Source of the DNA: Caldilineaceae bacterium
GTDB lineage: Bacteria; Chloroflexota; Anaerolineae; Caldilineales; Caldilineaceae
Direction of reading: 5' to 3'
DNA length: 64,000 nt
Assembly: GCA_026708085.1 (NCBI GenBank)
Contig: JAPOVP010000099.1
Span: forward strand, 1-64,000
Shown in pieces: positions 34,857 to 44,843 of the stretch (position 1 is its first letter; every line of letters begins with the position of its first letter). Both the position numbers and the translations under genes were made by a program. The notes below the pieces were generated by a model. It saw only the letters and a list, made by a program, of their open reading frames with translations. It ran no database searches and had not been told where the DNA came from.

Positions 34857-34877
34857 CTGCAGATATCGATGCCGGTC

Positions 34878-34895
34878 GGCGCAAGTTGAAGCGCC
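34878..34895. other. Weak hairpin between convergent rodA and nuoN
   Basis: GGCGC/GCGCC with an 8-nt loop lies in the 48-bp gap between the two convergent stops. No T-run follows, so termination here is not established. Confidence 0.3.
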
Positions 34896-34904
34896 AGCTT
34901 CGGA

Positions 34905-36371
34905 TCACTGCCCCAACCCCCTCAGTAGGTCTGCCCACAACCCCGGTTGCAGGCCGATAACGACTACTGCAAGGACAGAGACGGCAACGACAAAGACTGA
35001 GGAGCGAGAAGCGGGGACCAGGAGCGGCCCCTTCTCGTCTTCGATTTCTTCGGGTTGCTGGAAATACATCGTCACGACGATGCGCAGATAGTAGTAGGCG
35101 CTAATGGCGCTGTTTAGGACGCCGATCACCACCAGCCAGGCCCAGCCAGCCTCCACGGCCGCCTTAAAGACCAGGAACTTACCGAAGAATCCGGCCAGCG
35201 GTGGAATCCCACTCAAACTGAGCATAAATATCGCCATCGCCGCGGCCAGGACAGGGAATCTCTCGGCAGCGCCGGCTAGTCTGCTCTGCTCCACGTCATT
35301 CTCATTCCCATACTGTTTTTCCAGAGCAATAGTCACTGTAAACGCGCCGACGTTCATGAATGCATACGCAAACAGATAAAAGGCAGCGGCAGACGAAGCC
35401 GCAGCCGTTCCCGCCACCAGCGCAATGAGAATGTTGCCGGCGTGGGCGATGCCCGAGTAGGCCAGCATCCGTTTCACGCTGCTCTGCCGCAATGCCGTTA
35501 GATTCCCTACGGTCATGGTGAGGACGGCCAGAATCGCCAGGGGCGTCGACCACTGGTCATGAAAGGAAGGAAGGGCCCACATCATCACACGGAAGAAACC
35601 CGCAAAGGCCGCGGCCTTTGTGCCCACGCTCATGAATGCCGTCACCGGGGTCGGCGCGCCCTGGTATACGTCCGGCGTCCACATGTGGAACGGGACGAGG
35701 CTCACCTTAAAGCCAAAACCGACCAGCAGGAGCGCAATGCCAGGCCACACAAGCGAGGGGTTGCCCCCTCCGGTTGCCAGCATTTCATGAATCCGAGCGT
35801 AATGTGCGCTGCCGCCGGCGCCGTATAGTAGGGCAGAGCCGTAAACGAAAAATGTGCTGGCGAACGCGCCCAGGAGAAAATATTTCATGGCAGCTTCTAT
35901 GCTGCGAGGGTTGTCCCGATAGAAGCCGCTCAGGATGTAGAGTGCCAGAGAAAAGATTTCGAGGGCAATGAACAGGACTATCAAGTTCGTAGCCGTGCCC
36001 ATCAACATCATGCCGATAACTGCCAGTAGGTGCAGGGAGTAAAAGGCCCCCCCTTGACGTTCAATTACCGGGAAGCTATTGCGGCTCAGAAATACGCCCA
36101 GGACGCCGGCAATCAGGATGACCAACCGTACGCTCAGAGCAAAACCGTCAGACACCGCACCGTCCAGATATTCGACCGGTGCCCTGCCCCAAATTATCAC
36201 GGACGCGCCGATGCCCAACAAGAGGATGACAACAGACATGTTGGCCAGCAACTGCGAGCCATTCTGCCCGCGTCGGACGATGTCGACCAGCATGAGGACC
36301 ATAACGCCTACGGCCAGAACGAGTTCCGGCAGTAGAACTACGGCATTGTCGAAAAGAAGAGCGGTGTCCAT
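34905..36371 (-). CDS. nuoN: Complex I subunit NuoN (operon 1)
   Basis: This is a 488-residue antiporter-like membrane subunit of NADH:quinone oxidoreductase. ALEIFSLALYILSGF carries the conserved helix-5 glutamate, GFKVSLVPFHMWTPDVYQGAP the channel lysine and KRMLAYSGIAHAGNI the later lysine. It is the last gene of the minus-strand nuo operon, 5 nt after nuoM. Confidence 0.95.
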   Translation of the reverse strand: MDTALLFDNAVVLLPELVLAVGVMVLMLVDIVRRGQNGSQLLANMSVVILLLGIGASVIIWGRAPVEYLDGAVSDGFALSVRLVILIAGVLGVFLSRNSFPVIERQGGAFYSLHLLAVIGMMLMGTATNLIVLFIALEIFSLALYILSGFYRDNPRSIEAAMKYFLLGAFASTFFVYGSALLYGAGGSAHYARIHEMLATGGGNPSLVWPGIALLLVGFGFKVSLVPFHMWTPDVYQGAPTPVTAFMSVGTKAAAFAGFFRVMMWALPSFHDQWSTPLAILAVLTMTVGNLTALRQSSVKRMLAYSGIAHAGNILIALVAGTAAASSAAAFYLFAYAFMNVGAFTVTIALEKQYGNENDVEQSRLAGAAERFPVLAAAMAIFMLSLSGIPPLAGFFGKFLVFKAAVEAGWAWLVVIGVLNSAISAYYYLRIVVTMYFQQPEEIEDEKGPLLVPASRSSVFVVAVSVLAVVVIGLQPGLWADLLRGLGQ

Positions 36372-36376
36372 AGCAA

Positions 36377-37906
36377 TTAGTAGATAGAGGTCCAGGAACG
36401 GTTGTCGGAAGTCGGCGCCGGCAGGAAGCTGCTGTCAACCAGTCGCTCGTCACCAACTACGGGTGTCTGGACAACCTCCAGCGCCGCCACAGAGGGATTG
36501 ATCTTGTCCAGGAAGTAGTTCGGCGCCAGTCCGATGGCGAAGAAAAGTAGCACAATTGGCAGCAACTGCCCTATCTCGGACCAGTTCAAGTCGGGAAGCT
36601 TGCCTTTAAAATTGGCGGGATTCGTCAGCGCGCCCTGTGCCACCTGCCTGAACGCGTGCAGCAGATACCAGGCGGCCAAGATGACGCCGGCAGTGCCAAG
36701 GACAGCGAAAATCGGTGAGCTCTTGTAAGTGCCGAGCAGAATAGTGAATTCGCCGACAAAACCGTTCAGACCCGGAAGCCCCGCGCTGCTCATCGCCACG
36801 ACCAAAAAGAAGAAGGAATAGACCGGGACACTGGCCCAGAGACCGCCGTAATCTTTCAGTAACCGCGTATGGCGCCGCTCGTAGAGCATCCCGACCATGA
36901 GGAAAAGCGCGCCGGTGCTGAGTCCATGATTGACCATCTGCAGGACTGCGCCGCTGATCCCCTGCTCATTCAATGCAAAAATCCCCAAAATGATGAAGCC
37001 CATGTGGGCCACAGACGAATAGGCAACCAGCGATTTCAAGTCCCGCTGAGCCAGCGCCACGAGTGCGCCGTAAAGAATTCCGACTAAAGCCAGAATGGAT
37101 ATGAGCGATGCGTAGTCGGCGACGGCCACAGGGAACAACGGTAAGGCGAAACGCAGGAATCCGTACGTACCCAGCTTAAGGAGTACACCGGCCAGAATGA
37201 CTGACCCGGCCGTGGGCGCCTCAACGTGCGCATCGGGAAGCCATGTATGAAACGGAAACAGGGGGACTTTGATGGCGAAGGCAAGAGCAAACGCCAGAAA
37301 GGCCAGTTGCTGCAATCCAGGAGGCAGACCCGCCTCCTGCAACGCCAGCAAGTCGAAAGTGCCGGAATTGAAATAGAGCGCAAGTATCGCCACCAGCATC
37401 AGCGCTGATCCTGCCAGGGTGTACAGGAAAAACTTGATAGACGCGTATATCCGATTCTGGCTGCCCCACTTGCCGATCAGAAAGGCCATGGGAATCAGGC
37501 TGAACTCCCAGAAAACGTAGAACAGCACAAGATCCAGAGCAAGAAAGACACCCAGCACAGCTGTTTCCATCAGCAGCATCAGCGCCAGGTAACCGCCGAG
37601 GTTCTGCTTGATATGCTGATTGCTGAAGGCGACCGCGATCGGCATTAACAGGGTCGTCAACAGGACCAACCACAGACTGATCCCGTCAACGCCCAAATGA
37701 TAGTAGATGTTCAGGTCCGGCATCCAGGCATAGCGCTCAACGAACTGCATGTCCGGTATCTCCTGCCAACCGGGCAGCAGCAACAGGCTCACCACGAAGG
37801 TGGCTAACGTTGCACCGAATGCCAACCACTTTTTAAGGCTGTCGCTCGGCGCCAGAAGAACGACGATGGCGCCGACTACGGGCAAGAATGTTAGGGTCGA
37901 AAGCAT
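36377..37906 (-). CDS. nuoM: Complex I subunit NuoM (operon 1)
   Basis: This 509-residue antiporter-like subunit has the helix-5 glutamate in YVFWEFSLIPMAFLIG, the channel lysine in IKVPLFPFHTWLPDAHVEAP and DLKSLVAYSSVAHMG. I start it at 37906 (MLSTLTFLP), the normal N-terminus; the frame extends upstream into non-conserved sequence. It lies 65 nt after nuoL. Confidence 0.95.
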   Translation of the reverse strand: MLSTLTFLPVVGAIVVLLAPSDSLKKWLAFGATLATFVVSLLLLPGWQEIPDMQFVERYAWMPDLNIYYHLGVDGISLWLVLLTTLLMPIAVAFSNQHIKQNLGGYLALMLLMETAVLGVFLALDLVLFYVFWEFSLIPMAFLIGKWGSQNRIYASIKFFLYTLAGSALMLVAILALYFNSGTFDLLALQEAGLPPGLQQLAFLAFALAFAIKVPLFPFHTWLPDAHVEAPTAGSVILAGVLLKLGTYGFLRFALPLFPVAVADYASLISILALVGILYGALVALAQRDLKSLVAYSSVAHMGFIILGIFALNEQGISGAVLQMVNHGLSTGALFLMVGMLYERRHTRLLKDYGGLWASVPVYSFFFLVVAMSSAGLPGLNGFVGEFTILLGTYKSSPIFAVLGTAGVILAAWYLLHAFRQVAQGALTNPANFKGKLPDLNWSEIGQLLPIVLLFFAIGLAPNYFLDKINPSVAALEVVQTPVVGDERLVDSSFLPAPTSDNRSWTSIY

Positions 37907-37971
37907 AAAAACACCGGTGAATGTTCGTTTTCTGACGGTGGTCGGAACGGGGCCTGAAACACGCTGCGCTT

Positions 37972-39882
37972 CTAGGCTCCAATCACGAACCACAAGAGTA
38001 GGGCCACTACACCGCAGAAAAGACTCAAAGCATATGTTGGCACCAGTCCGTTGTGGACCTTGCGCAGGGCGCCGCCCAGCGAAAGATTCGCCTGACCAAC
38101 GAGATTCACCGCGCCGTCAACTACGCCTTGGTCCACTACATGCGTGAACCAATTGGAGAGTCCAAGCAGGGGTCCGACAATCCATGCAGCGTAGATTTCA
38201 TCCACATACCATTTGTTGCGGGCGATAGGTTCCAGCGGCCTGACCAGCCCTGTGATTCCCGCGGACAACCTGCCGACACTGGAATTGGAACTCTTCAGAT
38301 AGCGCCCGTAGGCCAGTCCGACGCCAGCCAGCGCCACAATCGCGCTGACCGCCAACAGCACCAGTTCCATGGGAAGGCTGGGATGGAAAGCAGGCTTGCC
38401 TACGGCCGCTTCCAGGTAGTGTTCCATCGTAAGCAGGACGGGCAGGTTTAGAGCTCCACCAACTACCGCCAGTACTGCCAGCACCCAAAGAGGTCTTGTC
38501 ATCACCGCCGGGCTCTCGTGCGCGTGCTCGTGAATATGTTGATCCCGCGCTTCGCCGCAGAAGGTCAAGAATACCGCCCGAAAACTGTAGAAAGCTGTGA
38601 GCAGGGCTGTGAAAAGGCCCACAAGATAGAGAAGGATGTTGTGATTGGCGACATGCAGAAGGATTCCATCTTTGGAGAGGAATCCGGACAGCGGTGGCAC
38701 GCCTGCCAGAGCCAGCGCGCCGATCACGAACAGCCGGTAGGTCGAAGGCATCTTGGCCCGCAGATTTCCCATCTTGCGAATGTCCAACTCGCCGTCGGGA
38801 AGGCCGTGCATGACGTTTCCAGCCGCGAGAAAGAGAAGCGCCTTGAAGAAAGCGTGCGTTACCAGATGAAATATGGCAAATGCATAGGCCCCGACCCCGA
38901 CTCCCAGCATCATGTAACCCAGCTGCGATATCGTCGAATACGCGAGGATCTTTTTCAGGTCGACCTGTGTCAACGCGATAGACGCCGCCAGCAGCGCCGT
39001 CACACCCCCCACCCATGCCGCGAGGCTGCCTGCCAGCGGAGCAAGATCCCAAAGGAAATGCGTTCGCGCCACCATGTAGATGCCTGCCGTCACCATCGTA
39101 GCCGCATGGATGAGCGCAGAGACAGGCGTCGGCCCGGCCATTGCATCCGGCAGCCAGACGAACAAAGGCAACTGGGCGCTCTTGCCCGTCGCAGCCAGCA
39201 GGAGAAGCAGGCAGATCGCTGTCGCCGTGCCGGTCGCCAGCGCGCCAGACCCTTGAGATACTTCCTCAAAGACAACTGATCCGACGCCGGTCCAGATGAG
39301 AAATACGGCCAGCATCATGCCGAAGTCACCGATCCGGTTGACCAGAAACGCCTTCTTTCCGGCATCTGCGTAATGGCCATAGGACTCGTCATGCCGGTCA
39401 AAGTAAAACCCTATCAGCAGATATGACGCCAGCCCCACGCCTTCCCAGCCAACAAACATTCCCACAAAGTTGTTGCTGAGAATCAGCACCAGCATCGCCA
39501 GAATGAAGAAATTCAAATAGACGAAGAACCGCTGATAGTTCTGCTCGCCGTGCATATAGCCGCCGGCGTATATGTGGATCAGCGCGCCCACCCCGGTTAC
39601 GATCAGCGCCATCGTCACGCTGAGCGGGTCAATGAGCAAGGCCGCCGGCGCGCGAAAGCTTCCTATGGTGATCCAATCCCACAAATGGACGGTTGCCGTA
39701 CGGTGATGCTCATCCAGGCCCGACAAACCAAGGAAAAGCCCCAGACTGACGACAAAGGAAAGGACCACCGCACCGGAGGCGACAAAATGGATGCCTCGCT
39801 CCTTGAGCCTGTCCCCAACGAACAGGTTGATTAGCGCGCCCAAGGCGGGAAAGACCAGAATAAGCCAGGCTAAGTCCAACAT
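37972..39882 (-). CDS. nuoL: Complex I subunit NuoL (operon 1)
   Basis: This 636-residue distal antiporter-like subunit has GWEGVGLASYLLIGFYF, GKSAQLPLFVWLPDAMAGPT, IHAATMVTAGIY and [17 protein letters not shown], and a C-terminal extension that forms the lateral helix (about 530-636). The loop after GNVMHG is short (about 8 residues to DIRKMGNL), in contrast to the operon 2 copy. GGAA lies just before the ATG. Confidence 0.95.
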   Translation of the reverse strand: MLDLAWLILVFPALGALINLFVGDRLKERGIHFVASGAVVLSFVVSLGLFLGLSGLDEHHRTATVHLWDWITIGSFRAPAALLIDPLSVTMALIVTGVGALIHIYAGGYMHGEQNYQRFFVYLNFFILAMLVLILSNNFVGMFVGWEGVGLASYLLIGFYFDRHDESYGHYADAGKKAFLVNRIGDFGMMLAVFLIWTGVGSVVFEEVSQGSGALATGTATAICLLLLLAATGKSAQLPLFVWLPDAMAGPTPVSALIHAATMVTAGIYMVARTHFLWDLAPLAGSLAAWVGGVTALLAASIALTQVDLKKILAYSTISQLGYMMLGVGVGAYAFAIFHLVTHAFFKALLFLAAGNVMHGLPDGELDIRKMGNLRAKMPSTYRLFVIGALALAGVPPLSGFLSKDGILLHVANHNILLYLVGLFTALLTAFYSFRAVFLTFCGEARDQHIHEHAHESPAVMTRPLWVLAVLAVVGGALNLPVLLTMEHYLEAAVGKPAFHPSLPMELVLLAVSAIVALAGVGLAYGRYLKSSNSSVGRLSAGITGLVRPLEPIARNKWYVDEIYAAWIVGPLLGLSNWFTHVVDQGVVDGAVNLVGQANLSLGGALRKVHNGLVPTYALSLFCGVVALLLWFVIGA

Positions 39883-39972
39883 AAATTCCTCATCACGATT
39901 CTTTGTCGATCGCTATCGGCTCTTGTCTGCCGTCGTTCGTCTGTGGAACTGCCAAATATAGGGTCGGGTATA

Positions 39973-40278
39973 TCACCACTTCAAAAGATTGATTTCATCG
40001 ATATTGATGCTTTTTCGATGGCGGACATTGGCGATCAGGATTGCCAGGCCAACCGCGACTTCGGCCGCGGCAACCGCCATGATCATGAAGACGAAGATCT
40101 GACCTTCGAGATCGCCCCACTGGCGGGCGAGGGCGATCAGCGTCAGATTTACGCTGTTGAGCATCATTTCAATGCACATGAAAATGATGAGCGCGTTCCG
40201 GCGCAGCAAAACACCGGTCGCGCCAACGGTGAAGATTAGGGCAGCCAGGACCAGGTAGTAGCTAGTCTCAACCATCAT
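39973..40278 (-). CDS. nuoK: Complex I subunit NuoK (operon 1)
   Basis: This 101-residue, three-helix subunit has LIIFMCIEMMLNSVNL with the conserved glutamate of helix 2 and AAAEVAVGLAILI with that of helix 3. Its ATG overlaps the nuoJ stop by 4 nt. Confidence 0.95.
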   Translation of the reverse strand: MMVETSYYLVLAALIFTVGATGVLLRRNALIIFMCIEMMLNSVNLTLIALARQWGDLEGQIFVFMIMAVAAAEVAVGLAILIANVRHRKSINIDEINLLKW

Positions 40279-40820
40279 TCATTCGCCTTGACCGACGGGA
40301 TGCCTTCGCTCGCGCCCTCTTGCTGACGTCCCAGCACAAGAGCGCCGATCAGCGCGACAAGCAACAGCAGAGCGATCAGTTCAAAGGGAAGAACATACTT
40401 TGTAAACAGGGCGATTCCGACGGCCTCCGGAGTGCCACCTTGCAGGAGCGCCGCGGTCTTCTCCGATGGGCCCGTCATGCCCGAAAGGACACTGTAGGAG
40501 ACAGTAAGGAGCAGGATGATCCCCAGCGCAATGCCTAAGGTCCGACTCCACGCCCGCTGGGCAGCGCTGAAGTCGTTCGTATCTCCGCCGATGAGCATGA
40601 TTACGAATAGTATCAGGATGACGATTCCCCCCGCATACACGATCACTTGCGCCGCAGCCAGAAACTGCGCGTCGAGCGTGATGTAGAGAACTGCCAGAGT
40701 GGCGAAGTTGGTAAGCAGAAACAGTGCGCTGTGCACCGGCTGCCGGCTTGTTACCACACCAAGAGCTGCCGCCAGGCTGACAGCGCCAACTAACAGGAAA
40801 AAGAGAAGCGACCAACTCAT
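40275..40820 (-). CDS. nuoJ: Complex I subunit NuoJ (operon 1)
   Basis: This 181-residue membrane subunit with five helices has AQVIVYAGGIVILILFVIML, the family signature near the pi-bulge of helix 3 that links quinone chemistry to the proton channels. It sits 6 nt after nuoI and overlaps nuoK by 4 nt. Confidence 0.94.
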   Translation of the reverse strand: MSWSLLFFLLVGAVSLAAALGVVTSRQPVHSALFLLTNFATLAVLYITLDAQFLAAAQVIVYAGGIVILILFVIMLIGGDTNDFSAAQRAWSRTLGIALGIILLLTVSYSVLSGMTGPSEKTAALLQGGTPEAVGIALFTKYVLPFELIALLLLVALIGALVLGRQQEGASEGIPSVKANE

Positions 40821-40826
40821 GAAAAG

Positions 40827-41297
40827 TTACTCCGGTCGAATGATGACCCTGGGCATGCCAGGATTGAGAAGCTCCTCTTTGGTCAGCACGAAATCCCTGC
40901 GCTCGTAGTTGGCCATGGCAAAATCGTGACCGAGGACTATGGCTTCGGTAGGGCAGGCCTCTTCGCAGTCACCGCAAAAGACGCAACGCAGCAGATTCAG
41001 CTCGTAAACCTTGGCGTGACGCTCGCCCGGCGAGAGCGGCGCCTCCGGGTCATTCTCTGCCGCTTCTACGTAAATCGCTTCAGTGGGACAGGCGGCTTCG
41101 CACAGACAGCAGCCAATGCATCGCTCCAGCCCATTGGCATAGCGCCGCAACTCATGACGACCGCGAAAGCGGGGGTAGATCGGAATATCCTCGTGAGGAA
41201 ACTCCACAGTCACGGGCTTGTGGCCCAGGTGCTTGAGCGTCACACCCATCGCTTTGCCGATCTCGGCGGCGCCCTTCAAGAATTCACCTAACTCCAT
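40827..41297 (-). CDS. nuoI: Complex I subunit NuoI, two 4Fe-4S clusters
   Basis: This 156-residue ferredoxin-like subunit passes electrons from NuoG to NuoB (clusters N6a/N6b). Two CxxCxxCxxxCP motifs are complete: C60, C63, C66, C70 ([12 protein letters not shown]) and C105, C108, C111, C115 ([12 protein letters not shown]). The window has no second nuoI for operon 2. Confidence 0.96.
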   Translation of the reverse strand: MELGEFLKGAAEIGKAMGVTLKHLGHKPVTVEFPHEDIPIYPRFRGRHELRRYANGLERCIGCCLCEAACPTEAIYVEAAENDPEAPLSPGERHAKVYELNLLRCVFCGDCEEACPTEAIVLGHDFAMANYERRDFVLTKEELLNPGMPRVIIRPE

Positions 41298-41322
41298 TGA
41301 AATCCTCTTTCCTCTGCGCTTT

Positions 41323-42303
41323 TTACTTCAGGAAAACTGCCAGGACTGCCGAAACGCTCACATACGCCAGGCTAAGGGGCAACATGAACTGCCAGCAGAA
41401 CTTCATCAGCTGGTCATAGCGTGGCCGGCCAATGCTGGCCCGTACCCAGACGAAAAGAAAAAGCAGAACTACGACCTTGATCAACAGATATATCGGCCCC
41501 AGCCAGATATACTGCTCGGCGAATGGACCCTTCCAACCGCCGAAGAAAAGGGTCGCCATTATTGCGCTGGTGGAAATCATGTTGACGTATTCGGCGATGA
41601 AGAACAGCGCGAACTTCATGCCGCCGTACTCGGTCTGGAATCCGGCCACCAGTTCGTTTTCCGTCTCCGGCAAGTCAAAGGGGCTGCGGTTGGTTTCAGC
41701 CAGGATACAGATGAAGAAAAAAGGAAAAGCCAGCCAAAGCCAGATCCATTCCCACCACTGGCGCTGGCCCTCGACCAGGTCGACCAGACTGAAGCTGCCG
41801 GCCAACATGAGAATGCTCACCAAGAAGAGCCCCAACGGCAGCTCGTAAGAGACCATCTGTGCCGAAGAGCGCAGTGCACCCAGAAGCGAATAATTGTTGT
41901 TGCTGCTCCACCCCGCCAGGATGATGCCGTAGCTCTCGATTCCCGCGACCGCCAGAATCCAGAGAAAACCGATATTCACGTCGGCGATGGCAGGTGTCCC
42001 TTTGGCGATCGGGATGACGGCCCAGATGATCAGCGCCGGCACGAGGGCCAGGGCTGGCGCCAGCAGATACACCGGCTTGTCGACGTGATTGGGGATGATC
42101 TCTTCTTTGAAAAAGGCTTTTACAGCGTCGGCGGCCGGCTGCAATAGCCCGAACTTGCCCGCCCGGTTAGGGCCGTAGCGAATTTGGAAGCGGGCCAGCA
42201 GTTTTCGCTCAAACCAGGTCAGGTATGCGAACCCGGTAAGCAGTACGAAAATAAGTATCAGAGCGCGGATGGCCGGAAAGACCAACAGCTGTAGCCAGTC
42301 CAT
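41323..42303 (-). CDS. nuoH: Complex I subunit NuoH (operon 1)
   Basis: This 326-residue membrane subunit forms most of the quinone chamber. RIGPNRAGK-type motif [51 protein letters not shown] and the C-terminal [12 protein letters not shown] are as in canonical NuoH. The start directly follows the nuoG stop. Confidence 0.96.
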   Translation of the reverse strand: MDWLQLLVFPAIRALILIFVLLTGFAYLTWFERKLLARFQIRYGPNRAGKFGLLQPAADAVKAFFKEEIIPNHVDKPVYLLAPALALVPALIIWAVIPIAKGTPAIADVNIGFLWILAVAGIESYGIILAGWSSNNNYSLLGALRSSAQMVSYELPLGLFLVSILMLAGSFSLVDLVEGQRQWWEWIWLWLAFPFFFICILAETNRSPFDLPETENELVAGFQTEYGGMKFALFFIAEYVNMISTSAIMATLFFGGWKGPFAEQYIWLGPIYLLIKVVVLLFLFVWVRASIGRPRYDQLMKFCWQFMLPLSLAYVSVSAVLAVFLK

Positions 42304-44793
42304 TTAACGCCTCTCGACTTTGACCCGCTGGGTAAAGCTGCCGTTGAGTAGCGCGCCCACTGGCGCGCCGGGTAAACTCTCAGGAATCCAGGCGCAGCCC
42401 GCCTGCACCTGCGCGTCTACCGCCACGGTCAGATCCAGGTTTCCTTGCTCGCTCCGCACCGTGACCGCGCTGCCCGCCTCGAGGCCGGACTCTGCCGCGT
42501 CGGCCGGATTCAAGGTGACGGTTGGCCCGTGCGCCATGCCGTGCATCTGATCGGTCAGGCTGAAGAGTGTGCCCCCGTCGTAGAGGACGGTGCCGGTGAC
42601 TAGGCTGAGAGGATACTCCGCATCGCCGCCGGCAGATTCGAGCACTCCAACCGACGCCCGCTCAGCGGAAGCCTCGGCAGCAGGCGCGGAACCGGCGTCC
42701 CACTGGCGGCCCTGGTCGCCCAGCGCCTCCCAAGTTAGCCCCGAATACGCAGGTACAGCCCGCGTGATTTCTGCAGTCACACTGTGCGCGTCCGAGAACG
42801 GCCAGTTCGCGCCCATCTGCTTGGCCAGGTGCGTAAATATCATCCAGTCTGGCGCAGCACGGGACTTTGGATCGGTGACCGCCTTTGGCGCCCTCTGCAC
42901 GCGACGGTCCACATTGGTGTACGTTCCGTCGTTCTCCGCCCATCCTTGGGCAGGCAGCACCACGTCAGCCTTCTGTGCAGTCTCTGTGGCCAACAGGTCG
43001 GTTACAACGAGCAGTTCCAGCCCTTCCAGACTGGCTGCCCAATCTGGCGATTCGGCCGCCGGGTTGGCGCCGTTCACGAATAGGGCCTTCATTTCCTGGC
43101 TGTCCAGCATCTGCTTGTATGTGTAGCCGGGTAAAGTGGAGAGTTCGCAGCCCCACAACACCTCCAGACGCGATCTGGCGCCGGCGTCATCTAGTGGGAA
43201 CTGGCCCGGCAAATCGTCTGGAAGTACACCCATGTCGCGGCACCCCTGCGCGTTACCGTCCAAGCCGGCATATGCCACTCGGGCCCCTTCGCCCGCCGCT
43301 CGGGCCAGCTGTTCCAGTCGGTCACGCACAACGGGACCGTTCTCCCCACGGGCCGCCATCGGCCCGTAGACTATCAGCGTCCTTTCGCTCTCCTTCAGCA
43401 GGTTGGCCGCAGTTGGTATTGGGGATTCCTCTTCGGACGGGGCGGAGTCCTGCACTGCCTGCAGAAGGCGCCCTACCAACGTAGACTCGCCGCCCGGAAG
43501 ATAATGAAGGTACGGGCCGTCGTACCGGGTCAACTCAATTTTGCGAGGGTGGGCGATGATCAGCTTTACTCCGCCTCGAATTACCGCTCTCTTCAAGTGG
43601 AGGTCCAGGACAGGCAACTCTTCGCTGGGGTCCAAACCGAATAGCACAACCGTATCGACCTGCGGGTCGGGCCCGTACTGCGGTTTCATCAGCTCAGACA
43701 GGGCCGGCAGACCGGTAGGCAGGGCCGCTACATCACCGCCATCGCGGTGGTCGATGTTGTTCGTCCCGATCACTTCGCGCATGAACCGCTGCAGTGAATA
43801 GTTGCTCTCGTTGCTGATCTTGCCGCTGCCTATCGCACCAATGCTGTCGGCGCCATACTTCTCCTTTATGCCGGCCAACCTCTCGGCGACATAAGCCAGC
43901 GCCTCGCTCCACTGTACAGGGGTCAGTTTGCCGTTCTTGCGCAACTGCGGTGTGGCCAGCCGGTTTTCGTCGTTTACCCAGGCGTGGGCAAAGCGGCCCT
44001 TGTCGCAAATCCACTGGTCGTTGACCTGCATGTTCTCGCGGCCGACGATGCGCCGAAGCTGGTGCGTGCGGCTGTCCAACCGAACATTGCAGCCCACAGA
44101 ACAGTGCAGGCAGATACTGGGCGTCCGCTCAATTTCCCATGGTCGGTAAGCAAACCGGGAGACGCGGTTCGTCAGCGCCCCGACAGGGCAAAGGTCTATG
44201 ATATTGCCGCTGGTCTTGGCGTCGACCGGGCGCCCGTCCTGTATGTCCACGATCGTGTCATTGCCCCGCTCGAACAGACCTAGTTGCGGCTTGTCCTCCC
44301 ACTCCTCTAGGTAACGGATGCAGCGCCAGCACAGGACGCACCGTTCCTGGTCCAGCACAATCGTGTCGGAAATGTCGTAGTGTTTTTTCGCGAGCCGCTT
44401 CGGCTCGATCAGCTGACTGATCCCCGGACCAAATCGCATTGTCTGGTCCTGCAGCGGGCACTCGCCGCCTTTGTCGCAGATCGGGCAATCCAGCGGATGA
44501 TTGAGCAGAATGAAGGCCAGGTTAGCTTCCTGAACCGTACGTACCTGTTCAGTATCCGTACGTACAACCATTCCCTCGCCCACAGGCATCGTACAGGAAG
44601 CCATCATCGCCGTACCCCGTGGACCGTCCACCTCGACAAGGCACATGCGGCAGCAGCCAACCGGGTCCAGCTTGGGATGCGAACAGAAGACCGGAATCTC
44701 GACGCCCGCCATGCGCGCCGCGTCGACCAGAAGCGTCCTGGCAGGAACCGACACTTCCTCTTCGTTGATCGTGAGCGTTACATTATCTGTCAT
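42304..44793 (-). CDS. nuoG: Complex I subunit NuoG
   Basis: This 829-residue peripheral subunit has an N-terminal 2Fe-2S domain (C37, C48, C51, C67), the HxxxC cluster motif HPLDCPICDKGGECPLQD, the 4Fe-4S segment CVLCWRCIRYLEEW, a further CLHCSVGCNV cluster site, and a molybdopterin-oxidoreductase-like body without evident catalytic cofactor residues. A C-terminal molydopterin-dinucleotide-binding-like domain (about 720-829) is present, as in long NuoG forms. A 50-bp gap separates it from the Uma2-like gene upstream. Confidence 0.95.
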   Translation of the reverse strand: MTDNVTLTINEEEVSVPARTLLVDAARMAGVEIPVFCSHPKLDPVGCCRMCLVEVDGPRGTAMMASCTMPVGEGMVVRTDTEQVRTVQEANLAFILLNHPLDCPICDKGGECPLQDQTMRFGPGISQLIEPKRLAKKHYDISDTIVLDQERCVLCWRCIRYLEEWEDKPQLGLFERGNDTIVDIQDGRPVDAKTSGNIIDLCPVGALTNRVSRFAYRPWEIERTPSICLHCSVGCNVRLDSRTHQLRRIVGRENMQVNDQWICDKGRFAHAWVNDENRLATPQLRKNGKLTPVQWSEALAYVAERLAGIKEKYGADSIGAIGSGKISNESNYSLQRFMREVIGTNNIDHRDGGDVAALPTGLPALSELMKPQYGPDPQVDTVVLFGLDPSEELPVLDLHLKRAVIRGGVKLIIAHPRKIELTRYDGPYLHYLPGGESTLVGRLLQAVQDSAPSEEESPIPTAANLLKESERTLIVYGPMAARGENGPVVRDRLEQLARAAGEGARVAYAGLDGNAQGCRDMGVLPDDLPGQFPLDDAGARSRLEVLWGCELSTLPGYTYKQMLDSQEMKALFVNGANPAAESPDWAASLEGLELLVVTDLLATETAQKADVVLPAQGWAENDGTYTNVDRRVQRAPKAVTDPKSRAAPDWMIFTHLAKQMGANWPFSDAHSVTAEITRAVPAYSGLTWEALGDQGRQWDAGSAPAAEASAERASVGVLESAGGDAEYPLSLVTGTVLYDGGTLFSLTDQMHGMAHGPTVTLNPADAAESGLEAGSAVTVRSEQGNLDLTVAVDAQVQAGCAWIPESLPGAPVGALLNGSFTQRVKVERR

Positions 44794-44843
44794 TGACGAT
44801 TACGTCTCCGAGAATGAGGAGAACCTCTGCGGGTCCAGCCTGT